From positions 62,001-126,000 of the forward strand of contig NZ_JAJSOH010000006.1 of NCBI RefSeq assembly GCF_021277265.1: 64,000 bases of DNA. Reading direction: 5' to 3'. Origin of the DNA: Kineosporia rhizophila (GTDB lineage: Bacteria > Actinomycetota > Actinomycetes > Actinomycetales > Kineosporiaceae). The position numbers were made by a program, and so were the translations under genes. The notes under the pieces are model-generated. The model was not told the origin of the DNA, made no database searches, and was given only the letters and a program-made list of their open reading frames with translations. Of this stretch, positions 42,901 through 54,900 are shown piece by piece (the stretch's first letter is position 1; each line of letters opens with the position of its first letter).

Positions 42901-45900
42901 TGCTGGAACGGCTTTCGGACGCCCGCCGGAACGGTCACGAGGTCCTCGCGGTGGTCCGCGGTTCGGCGGTCAACCAGGACGGTGCCTCGAACGGGCTGAC
43001 CGCCCCCAACGGTCCCTCCCAGCAGCGGGTGATCCGGCAGGCCCTGGCCGCCGCCGGGCTGCAGCCCGCCGAGGTGGACGCGGTCGAGGGGCACGGCACC
43101 GGAACGACTCTGGGCGACCCGATCGAGGCCCAGGCGCTGCTGGCAACGTATGGGCAGGATCGGGAACGGCCGTTGTGGCTGGGCTCGATCAAGTCGAACA
43201 TCGGCCACACCCAGGCCGCGGCCGGGGTGGCCGGCGTGATCAAGATGATCCAGGCGATGCGCCACGGCGTGCTGCCCCGCACCCTGCACCTGGAGGAGCC
43301 CTCCACCCACGTCGACTGGAGCGCGGGCGCGGTCGCACCGCTGACCGAGAGCACGCCGTGGACCGAGGCCGGCCGGCCGCGCCGGGCCGGGGTGTCCTCG
43401 TTCGGGATCAGCGGCACCAACGCGCACGTCATCCTGGAGCAGGGCGAACCACTGCCCGAACCGCTGGACAGGCCGGCTCCGGCCGCCCTGGCCTGGGTGG
43501 TGTCCGGGCGTGGAGAGCAGGCCCTCCAGCAGCAGCACGAGCGCCTGACCGAGGCCACCGCCGAGCTGGATGCTCAGGACGTAGCCTTCTCCCTGGCCTC
43601 GTCCCGTGCCGTGTTCGAGCACCGTGCGGTCGCCGTGGGCGCTGACCGGCAGGCCCTGGCCGGCAACCTCGGCGGCATCAGCGGGGTCGCCGACGTCGAG
43701 GGCAAGACCGTGTTCGTGTTCCCCGGCCAGGGGGCGCAGTGGGTGGGCATGGGCGCCCGGCTGCTGCAGGAGTCGCCCGTGTTCGCCGCGCGGATGGCCG
43801 AGTGCGCCGCCGTGCTGCAGCCGTTCGTGGACTGGTCGCTGCTGGACGTGGTGCGCGACGGCGATCTGGACCGGGTGGACGTGGTCCAGCCCGCCTCGTT
43901 CGCGGTGATGGTCTCGCTGGCCGCGATCTGGGAAGCCGCCGGGGTGAAACCGGATGCGGTGATCGGGCACTCGCAGGGGGAGATCGCGGCCGCGGTGGTC
44001 GCCGGGGCCCTGACCCTGGCCGAGGGCGCCCGGGTGGTGGCCCGGCGCAGTCAGGCCATCGCCGGTCGCCTGGCCGGGCGGGGTGCGATGGCCTCCATCG
44101 CCCTGCCTCTGGAGCAGATCGCCGTCCCCGAGGGCGTTTCGGTCGCGGCGGTGAACGGGCCGCGATCGGTGGTCGTCGCCGGAGAACCGGCTGCGGTGCG
44201 GGCCCTGGTGCAGGAGCAGATCGCGGCCGGGGCCCGGGCCCGGATGATCGCGGTGGACTACGCCTCGCACTCGGCGCACGTCGACGCGCTGGAGGCCGAG
44301 CTGGCGCAGCTGCTGGCCGGTCTGTCGCCGCAGACCCTGACCGTGCCGATGCTGTCCACCCTGACCGGTGAGTGGCTGGAGGGCCCCGAGCTCGACGCCG
44401 GCTACTGGTTCGCCAACCTGCGTAACCCGGTCGCCTTCCACACCGGGGTGCAGCGGCTGCTGAGCGAGCGCTTCCGGGCCTTCGTCGAGGTCAGCTCGCA
44501 CCCGGTGCTCACCGTCGGAATGCAGGAGACGATCGACGAGGCGGACGTCGTCGCGGTCACCGGGGGCACCCTGCGGCGGGATCAGGGTGGCTGGGACCGG
44601 GTGCTGAGCAGCCTGGCCGAGGTCTGGGTGCGCGGCGTGGCGGTCGACTGGGCGGCGCTGCTGCCCGGGCGCCGGGTCGCCCTGCCCACCTACGCCTTCC
44701 AGCACGAGCGCTACTGGCCGCAGCCGGCTCCGGCCGCCACCGGCGACGCCGGGGGCCTGGGCCTGATCCCGACGGCCCACCCGCTGCTCGGGGCCGCGGT
44801 CGGCCTGGCCGGTGGCCAGGGCGTGCTGCTGTCCGGACGGGTGTCGGTGTCGAGCCATCCTTGGCTGGCCGGGCACGTGGTGGGCGGCACGGTGCTGTTC
44901 CCGGGCACCGGCTTCCTGGAGCTGGCGGTACGGGCTGGGGACCAGGTCGGCTGCGACCGCGTCGAAGAGCTGGTGCTCACCACGCCCCTGGTGCTGGCTG
45001 GGCAGGACGCGCGCATGCTCCAGGTGGTGGTGGGCGGCCCGGACGAGGGCGGCCGCCGCACCCTGGACATTTACTCCCGTCCGGCCGAGGACGGCCACGA
45101 CGAGCCGTGGGTGCAGCATGCGACCGGTCTGCTGGCGGTGGGGGAGCGCACGGCCGATTTCGATGCCGCGGTCTGGCCACCGACCGGCGCCGAGGCGCTC
45201 GAGGTGGAGGGCGGCTACGAGCGCCTGGCCGCCGGGGGTCTGGAGTACGACGGGCTCTTCCGGGGCCTGCGCGCGGTCTGGCAGCGGGGAGAAGAGGTCT
45301 TCGCCGAGGTCGCGCTGCCCGAGGCCGAACCTGAGGCCTTCGGCCTGCACCCGGCCCTGCTCGACGCCGCGCTGCACGCCATCCCCTACGTGGGCCTGGA
45401 CGCGGCCGAGGGCAACCGTCTGCCGTTCTCCTGGGGAGAGGTCTGCCTGAATGCGCGGGGCGCGAGCGCGCTGCGGGTGCGGCTGGTGCGCACCGGGCCG
45501 GAGACGGTCTCCGTGGCCGCCGTGGACGGAGCCGGGGAGCCGGTCTTCTCGGCCGGTTCGCTCACGCTGCGGGCGGTCTCGCCCGGCCAGCTCGCGGCCG
45601 ACGGTGCCACGGCCACTCGCGATGCCCTGTTCCGGCTGGCCTGGACAGCGCTGCCCGACCCGGGCGGCGCCACCGACGAGATCCCCTTCCTGACTGGTGA
45701 TCTGGCTGCTCTGCCGACCGTGACGGACCTGGTGGGGCTCGAAGCGCGCTCCACCGGTGAGAACCCGGTGGCCGAAGCGCATGAACTCACCGCGCTGGTG
45801 CTGGGCCGGGTGCAGGAGTGGCTGGCCGACGAGCGCACCTCGGCCGCGCGCCTGGTGGTGGTGACGCGCGGCGCGGTCTCGGTCGCGGGCGAAGAGCCGG

Positions 45901-48900
45901 ATCCGGCGGGTGCGGCGGTCTGGGGTCTGGTGCGCTCGGCGCAGTCCGAGAACCCGGACCGGCTGCTCCTGCTCGACCTGGAACCTGATGCTGCGCTCCG
46001 GGTTCCGGCCGGTCTGACCGGCTACAGCGAGCCGCAGCTGGCGGTGCGCGACGGCGTGGTCTGGGCGCCCCGGCTGGCCACGCTCAGCTCCGGCGACGGT
46101 CTGGTGCCGCCGGTGGGGGTGCCCTGGCGTCTGGGCAGCCGTCGTAAGGGCAGTCTGGACGCGCTGGACCTGATCGCCTGGCCCGAGGGTGCCGGCGAGA
46201 TCCCGGCCGGGCACGTGCGGGTGGGCGTGCGCGCGGCCGGCCTGAACTTCCGCGACCTGCTGGACAGCCTGAGCGCCCTGGGCTGGTTCCAGGGCAAGAC
46301 CGGGTGGATGGGCGGCGAAGCGGCCGGGGTGGTGCTCGACAAGGCCGCCGACGTGACCGACTTCGAGATCGGTGACCGGGTCACCGGCATGTTCAACGGC
46401 TCCTTCGGGCCGGTCGCCGACGTGCCCGCGATGGCCCTGAGCACCTTCCCGGAGGACTGGTCCTTCGAGGACGCGGCCACCATTCCGGTGGTGTTCCTGA
46501 CCGCCTACTACGGCCTGGTCGACCTGGCCGACCTGCGCGCCGGGCAGAAGGTCCTGATCCACGCCGCCGCGGGCGGTGTGGGCATGGCGGCGATCCAGCT
46601 GGCCCGGATGCTGGGCGCCGAGGTCTACGCGACGGCGAGTGAGCCGAAGTGGGACGTGCTGCGGTCGCTGGGTATCGACGACGAGCATCTGGCGTCGTCG
46701 CGGGATCTGGCGTTCGAGGAGAAGTTCCATTCCACGGCGGGCAGTTTCGACGTGGTGCTGAACTCGCTGGCCAACGAGTTCGTGGATGCGTCGGTGCGGT
46801 TGGTGCGTCCGGGTGGCTGGTTCCTGGAGATGGGCAAGCTCGACATCCGGGAGGCCGGTGACTACCCGGAGATCAACTACCACTTCTACGACGTGCTCGA
46901 CCCGGGCCCGGAGCACCTGCACCACCTGCTCGGCGTGCTGATGGACCTGTTCGGCCGACGCGCGCTGCACCCGCTGCCCTCGACGGTGTGGGACGTGCGG
47001 CGAGGCCGCGACGCGTTCCGGACGATGAGCCAGGCCAAACACACCGGCAAGATCGTGCTCAGCATCCCGACGGGCTGGGACGCCGACGGCACCGTCCTGA
47101 TCACGGGCGGCACCGGGACCCTGGGCGGCGAACTGGCCCGGCACCTGGTGGCCACCCGCGGCGTGCGGCACCTGTTGCTGACCAGCCGTCGCGGTCTGGA
47201 CGCACCCGGGGCAACCGACCTCGTGCGCGACCTCGAGGCCGGCGGCGCCCAGGTCAGCGTGGTAGCGGCCGACGTGGCCGACCGGGACCAGGCTGAAGCC
47301 CTGATCGAAGGCGTGGACCCGCGGCACCCGCTCACGGCCGTGATCCACACCGCGGGCGTCCTGGACGACGGTGTGGTCTCCGGCCTCACCCCGCAACAGC
47401 TTTCGGCGGTGCTGCGGCCGAAGGTGGACGCTGCCTGGAACCTGCACGAGCTGACCCAGGATGCGGATCTGGCCGCGTTCGTAGTGTTCTCCTCTTTCAC
47501 CGGCCTGATCGGCACCCCCGGCCAGGCCAATTACGCCGCGGCCAACACCTGGCTCGATGCCCTGATGACCCGGCGCCGCGCCAGTGGTCTGCCCGGTCTG
47601 TCCCTGGCCTGGGGGCTGTGGGAACAGACCAGCGAAATGACGAGTGTGGTCACCGGGTCGGGTCTGGAGCGGATGGCCGCGGCCGGGATGCCGGCGATCA
47701 GCACCGAGCAGGGCATGGCCCTGTTCGACGTGGCCATCGGTTCGGACGAGCCGTTGGTGGCCCCGGTGCCCGCCGACCTGAAGGCTCTGGGCCGGGGCCG
47801 GGTGGCACCGCTGTGGCGCGGCTTGGTGCGGGGCAGCCGTCGCTCGGCCGTGGCCGTCACTTCCGACCTGAACGGGCTCGCCGCGCAACTGTCCGGTCTC
47901 GCCACGGCCGAGCAGCTGAAGCTGCTCACCGACGTGGTGCGCACCCAGGCCGCTGCGGTGCTGGGTCACGCCTCGGCCGAGCAGATCGACCTGCGCCGCG
48001 AGTTCCGCGAGCTGGGCTTCGACTCGCTCACCGCGATCGAGCTGCGTAACCGGCTGGGTTCGGCCACCGGGCTGCGTCTGCCCTCCACGCTGGTGTTCGA
48101 CTACCCGACCCCCGGCGCCGCGGCCCAGTACCTGCTCGGTGAACTGGCCGGCACCACGACCAGCCCGAGCGGCCCGGGCGCGGTCGCGCCCCGCAGCTCC
48201 GACGCCGACGACCCGATCGTCATCGTCTCGATGGCCTGCCGCTTCCCCGGCGAGGTCAGCTCGCCCGAGGACTTCTGGCAGCTGCTGGCCGAAGGGCGGG
48301 ACGCGGTCTCCGGCCTGCCCCGCGACCGCGGCTGGGCGGCACTGGACCAGGACGCCGCCGGTGGATTCCTCTACGGTGCGCCGAACTTCGATGCTGCGTT
48401 CTTCGGCATCTCTCCACGTGAGGCCCTGGCCATGGACCCTCAGCAGCGTCTGCTGCTGGAGACCGCCTGGGAGACGCTGGAGCGCGCCGGTATCGTGCCG
48501 GCCGAGCTGCGCGGCAGCGAGACCGGCGTGTTCGTGGGCGCGGCATCTTCCGGTTACGCGGCCTCGCCCGAGGCCCGCGGACACGTGATGACGGGTCAGC
48601 TCACCAGCATCGCCTCCGGTCGGCTGTCGTACACGTTCGGCCTCGAGGGCCCGGCCGTCACCGTCGACACCGCCTGCTCATCGTCGCTGGTCACCATCCA
48701 CCTGGCCGCCCAGTCGCTGCGCTCGGGGGAGTGCTCCCTGGCCCTGGCCGGTGGCGTCAGCGTGATGGCCACCCCGGCCGCGTTCAGCGAGTTCGACGCC
48801 CAGGGCGGGCTGGCCGCCGACGGCCGGTGCAAGGCCTTCGGGGCCGAGGCGGACGGCACCGGCTGGTCCGAGGGGGTCGGCCTGGTTCTGCTGGAACGGC

Positions 48901-51900
48901 TCTCGGACGCCCGTCGCAACGGGCACGACGTGCTCGCAGTGATCAAGGGGTCCGCGGTCAACCAGGACGGTGCCTCGAACGGCCTGACCGCCCCGAACGG
49001 GCCCTCGCAGCAGCGGGTGATCCGCCGGGCCCTGGCCGCAGCCGGACTCTCCCCGGCCGATGTGGACGCGGTGGAGGCGCACGGCACGGGCACCACGCTC
49101 GGCGATCCCATCGAGGCTCACGCGCTGCTGGCCACCTACGGCCAGGAACGGGAACGTCCGCTGTGGCTGGGGTCGGTCAAGTCCAACCTGGGGCACACGC
49201 AGCTGGCTGCGGGTGTGGCCGGTGTGATCAAGATGGTGCTGGCCCTGCAGCACAACCAGCTGCCGCAGACCCTGCACGCCGAGAACCCGTCCGAGCACAT
49301 CGACTGGGCCGGCGGCGACGTCCAGTTGCTCACCCAGCCGGTGCCCTGGGAGCAGAACGGTCATCCGCGCCGGGCCGGGGTCTCCTCGTTCGGGATCAGC
49401 GGCACCAACGCCCACCTGGTTCTGGAAGAGGCCCCCGACCGTAAGGAGCCGGTCCCGGAACCGCAGCCCGACCTGCCGCACCCGGTTCCGGTGCTGGTCT
49501 CCGGCCGCACCGCTGCGGCCCTGGGGGCCCAGGCCGCCCGTCTGAGCGACTTCCTGATCAACACCGAGACTTCGCGCACCGACCTGTCCTGGTCGAGCGT
49601 CAAGGCCCGCTCGGTGTTCGAGCACCGGGCCGTGCTCCTGGTCCGCGACGCCGCCGACCTGTCGGCGGGGCTGACCGCGCTGGCGCAGGGCCGCTCCGCG
49701 CTCGGGCTGGTGCAGGGCAGCCGTTCCGACACCGGTGGTGGCCTGACCGTGGTCTTCTCCGGCCAGGGCACCCAGCACACCGGCATGGGCCGAGAGCTGT
49801 ACCAGCGCTTCGGCGTGTTCGCCGCCGCCTGGGACGAGGTGGCCCAGGCCCTGGGCCTGCCTCTGGACGAGGTGGTGACCGGGCCGCTGGAGCGCACCGG
49901 TAACGCCCAGCCGGCCCTGTTCGCGCTGCAGGTGGCCCTGTTCCGGCTGGCCCAGTCGTGGGGTGTGCAGGCCGAGACGCTGATCGGGCACTCGATCGGC
50001 GAGATCGCGGCCGCCCACGCGGCCGGTGTGCTCTCCCTCGCCGACGCCTGCACCCTGGTCCGGGCCCGGGCCGCCCTGATGCAGGAGCTCCCCTCCGGGG
50101 GCGCCATGGTGGCGGTCCAGGCCTCGGAGACGGACGTCCTCGCGCACCTGGCCGGCCACGAAGACGAGGTCTCGATCGCGGCGGTGAACGGACCGCAGTC
50201 GGTCGTGCTGTCCGGCGACGAGCAGACGGTGCTCCGGATCGCCGCGAACTTCGCCAAGAGCAAGCGGCTGAACGTTTCCCACGCCTTCCACTCGCCGCTG
50301 ATGCGCCCGATGCTGGCCCGGTTCGCCGAGACCGTGCGCGGCCTGGACTTCCGGCCCGCCCAGATCCCGGTGCACTCCACGGTGGAGGCCGGGGCCCGGC
50401 TGGACGACCCGGACTACTGGGTGCGGCACGTCACCGCCCCGGTGCGCTTCGCCGACGCGGTGACCGACTGCCCGGCCGGCACGTTCCTGGAGATCGGGCC
50501 CGGCGGGACGGCCGCGGCCATGATCGAGGAGATCCGGCCCGAGTCGGCCGTGCCGATGCTGCGCGCCGACCGGGACGAGGTCGAGGCCGCGACCGAGGCA
50601 CTGGCCCGGCTGCACGTGCGCGGTATCGCGGTGGACTGGCAGCCCCTGCTGCCCGACGGCCGGCGCATCGCCCTGCCCACCTACGCCTTCCAGTCCGAGC
50701 GCTACTGGTCGGTGCCGACGCAGCGGCCCGGCAACGTTGCCGCCGCCGGTCTGCGCAGCGCCGAGCACCCGCTGCTCGGGGCCGAGGTCGGCGTCGCCGG
50801 CACTTCCGAACTGCTGCTCACCGGACGCCTGTCGCTGAGCAGCCACCCGTGGCTGGCCGACCACGCGGTCGGCGACGTGGTGCTCTTCCCCGGCACCGGA
50901 TTCGTGGAACTCGCGGTGCGGGCCGGGGACCAGGTGGGCTGCGACCACCTGGAGGACCTGTCGCTGACCACGCCGCTGGTGCTCGACCCAACCGGCGCCC
51001 TGTCGCTGCAGGTCCGGTTGGACGAGGCCGACGAGCTGGGCCGGCGCACCGTGGACATCTACACCCGGTCGGCCGAGGCCTCCGACGACGAGCCCTGGAC
51101 CCGGCACGCCACCGGGCTCCTGAGCCCTGGGGGCGGCGCCGCGGCGCTGACCGAGCTGGCCGAGTGGCCTCCGGTCGGTGCGGAAGCGGTGAACCTGGAC
51201 GGCCTGTACGAGCAGCTGGCCGGGCAGGGCTTCGGCTACGGCCCGCTGTTCCAGGGCCTGCACGCGGCCTGGCGCCGTGGCGAGGACGTGTTCGCCGAGG
51301 TGCAGCTGCCGGACGAGAGCAGTGCCGGGCAGTTCGGACTGCACCCGGCCCTGCTGGATGCCGCCCTGCACGCCAGCACCTTCCTCGACCTGGGCGCCGG
51401 GGACGAGGGCGTGCGCCTGCCCTACTCCTGGTCCGGGCTCGACCTGCGGGCGGCCGGGGCCACCACGCTGCGGGTGCGCCTGACCCGCACCGGCCCCGAA
51501 AGCATCGCGATCACCGCCGTCGACGGCCAGAGCGCCCCGGTGCTCGACGTGCGGGAACTGGCGTTCCGCTCGGTGCCGGCCGACCGGCTCGGCGCAGCCC
51601 GCCCGGACCACGCCGGTGGCCGGGACTCCGTCTTCCGGCTGGAGTGGAAGACCCTTCCCAACATCTCCGAGACCCCGATGGAAGCCGTTCTTCTCGACCC
51701 CGACGGCTCGCCGACGTCCCTCGATCCGGTGCCCCCGGTCGTCCTCTGGCAATTGCCCGAAACCGTTGCGAGCGAACCGCTCACCCGAGTGCGCGAGCTG
51801 ACCACGCACGTCCTCAGGATGCTCCAGGAGTGGATCGCCGACGAGCGCTACGCCGCTTCCCGGCTGGTGATCCGGACCGCGGACGCGGTGAGCGACCCGG

Positions 51901-54900
51901 GCGTGGCCGCGGTGCAGGGCCTGGTGCGGTCGGCGCAGTCGGAGAACCCGGGCCGGTTCGTCCTGGTCGAAGGTCACGGCGTGATCCCGGCGGCCGTTCT
52001 CGAGACCGGTGAACCCCAGATCGCGCTGCGGGCAGGCGAGGTTCTGGTGCCGCGTCTGGTCCGGGTGGTCGCCCGGCCTCCGGCCCCGGCCTGGGACAGC
52101 GAAGCCTGCGTGCTGATCACCGGTGGTACGGGGGGACTGGGTGCTGTGCTGGCCCGGCACCTGGTCACCGAACGTGGGCTGCGCCGGCTGGTGCTGGCCA
52201 GTCGGAGGGGACCGGACGCTCCCGGGGCGCAGGCGCTGCGCGCAGAGCTGTCCGGCCTGGGCGCCGAGGTTGCGGTGGTGGCCTGCGACCTGAGTGATCG
52301 TGACTCTGTCGCCGGGCTTTTGGACCAGCACCCGATCACCGCCGTGGTGCACGCGGCCGGAGTGCTGGAGGACGGGGTGATCGGGTCGCAGTCGTCCGAG
52401 CGTCTGGACACGGTGCTGGCGCCCAAGGCGGACGCCGCCTGGCACTTGCACGAGCTGACCGCCGACCGTGACCTCACGGCGTTCGTGCTGTACTCGTCGG
52501 TGGCCGGCCTGCTCGGCGCGCCTGGGCAGGGAAACTACGCGGCCGCCAACGCTTTCCTCGATGCCTTGGCCCAGCAGCGTCGGGCCGCCGGTCTGCCCGC
52601 CACCAGCCTGCAGTGGGGGCCTTGGGACGCGGCCGACGGTATGGCCGGCGCGCTCTCCGGCTCGGGCGCCGGCCTGCCGATGATCAGCGCTGAGCAGGGT
52701 CTGGCCCTGTTCGACACCGCGCTGGCTCTGGACGAGGCGGTTCTGGTGACCGCCCAGCTGGACCCGGCCGCGCTCCGGGGCCTGACCGACCTGCCGCCGT
52801 TGGTGCGCGGTCTCGTGCGCGGTGGCCGAAGGACGGCCGTGGGCGGCGGTCAGGCGGTCAGCACGCTGCTGCAGCGTCTGAGTCCGCTGGAGCCGGGCGA
52901 GCGCCTGGAGATCGTGCTGGACCTGGTGCGCACCGAGGTCGCGATGGTACTCGGCCACGTCTCGGCCGACACCGTGGAGGCTCGCCGGGAATTCCGCGAC
53001 CTGGGTCTGGACTCGCTGACGGCGGTGGAACTGCGCAACCGGCTCTCCGGTGCGACCGGGCTGCGGGTGTCCTCGACGCTGGTGTTCGACTACCCGAACC
53101 CGCTTTCCCTGGCCGAGTTCCTGCTGTCCGAGCTGCTGCAGGAAGACGGGCCGGGTGCGCCCGTGGAGCAGCTGGCCGGACGGGCGGACGATCCCATCGC
53201 AGTGGTGTCGATGGCCTGCCGCTACCCCGGCGGTGTCGCTTCGCCGGAAGACCTCTGGCGTCTGGTCAGCGAGGGCGGCGACGGGATCTCGCCGTTCCCG
53301 CCCGGGCGGGGCTGGGACCTGGACGGCCTGTACGACCCGGACCGGGAGGCCCGTGGCACCAGCTACGTGCGCGAGGGTGGATTCCTGCACCAGGCCGGGG
53401 ACTTCGACGCCGGTTTCTTCGGGATCTCGCCGCGTGAGGCGGTGGCGATGGACCCCCAGCAGCGGTTGCTGCTGGAGACCTCGTGGGAGGCGTTCGAGCG
53501 GGCGGGCATCGACCCGGCGACGTTGCGGGGCAGCCGGACCGGTGTGTTCGCCGGGCTGATGTACCACGACTACGCCTCGGGCCGGATGCGTTTCCCCGAG
53601 GAGTCGATGGGCTTCCTCGGTACCGGTACGGCCGGAAGTGTTCTCACCGGTCGCATCTCGTACGCGTTCGGCCTGGAAGGGCCGGCCGTGACCGTGGACA
53701 CGGCCTGTTCCTCGTCGCTGGTGGCGATCCACCTGGCCGCCCAGGCCCTGCGCTCGGGGGAGTGCTCCCTGGCGCTGGCCGGCGGGGTGACGGTGATGGC
53801 CACACCGGGGCCGTTCATCGATTTCAGCGCCCAGGGCGGGCTGGCCTTGGACGGCCGGTGCAAGTCGTACTCGGACGCGGCCGACGGAGTCGGATGGTCC
53901 GAGGGTGTGGGTGTGCTGGTGCTGGAGCGGCTTTCGGACGCTCGCCGCAACGGCCATGAGGTGCTGGCGGTGATCCGGGGTTCGGCGGTGAACCAGGACG
54001 GCGCGTCGAACGGGCTGACCGCTCCGAACGGGCCGTCGCAGCAGCGGGTGATCCGGGCGGCACTGGCTTCGGCCGGTCTGCAGCCGGCTGATGTGGATGC
54101 GGTCGAAGGGCACGGCACCGGAACCACTCTGGGTGACCCGATCGAGGCCCAGGCGTTGCTGGCGACCTATGGGCAGGACCGGGAACGGCCGTTGTGGCTG
54201 GGGTCGGTCAAGTCCAACATCGGGCACGCTCAGGCCGCCGCGGGAGTGGCCGGGGTGATCAAGATGGTGCAGGCCATGCGCCACGGGGTGCTGCCCCGCA
54301 CCCTGCACCTGGACGAGCCTTCGTCGCACGTGGACTGGTCGACCGGGGCGGTCTCGCCTCTGAAGGAGCAGGTTTCGTGGGACACCGACGGACGTCCGCG
54401 GCGGGCCGGTGTCTCCTCGTTCGGAATCAGTGGGACGAATGCGCACGTCCTGATCGAAGAAGGCCCGCAGCCGGCCCTTCGGGCAGGTCGGCCGACTGTG
54501 CCGGGTGCGGTGGCGTGGGCTCTGTCGGCCAAGAGCGAGGCTGCTCTGGGTGGGCAGGCGGAGCGGCTGGCCCAGGTTGCCGGTGAGCTGGAGCCGGTGG
54601 ATGTGGCGTTCTCTCTGGCTGCTTCTCGAGCCGTTTTCGAGCATCGCGCGGTTGCGGTCGGTGCAGGTTCGGTGGAGCTTGTGGACGCTCTGGGTGGGCC
54701 TTTCGGTGGAAGCGTCCAGTCGGTGGGTGGCATCCAGTCGGGCCCGAGCCTTGGTGGCCGGCTTTCGTCGGCCGGTTTCGTTTCCGGGGTGGCTGATGTG
54801 GACGGCCGCACGGCCTTTGTGTTCCCGGGGCAGGGGGCGCAGTGGGTCGGTATGGGGGCTCGTCTGCTGGATGAGTCCCCGGTCTTCGCGGCCCGGATGG

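Noticed and set aside
42696..48584. Minus-strand open frame of 1,962 codons opposite PKS3 (similar ones at 48678-55076, 55371-61430, 15066-18458)
   Set aside because: Composition is rich in Arg, His, Gly and Gln with no recognisable domains, and it lies exactly opposite conserved PKS domains. In very high GC genes the antisense frame rarely meets a stop codon, so these are shadows.
48210..53140. Calling the DH of PKS3 module 3 inactive because of Gly to Asp in its motif
   Set aside because: Catalytic His and Asp are present, and module 4, which needs a working DH for its ER, has a comparable Glu substitution.
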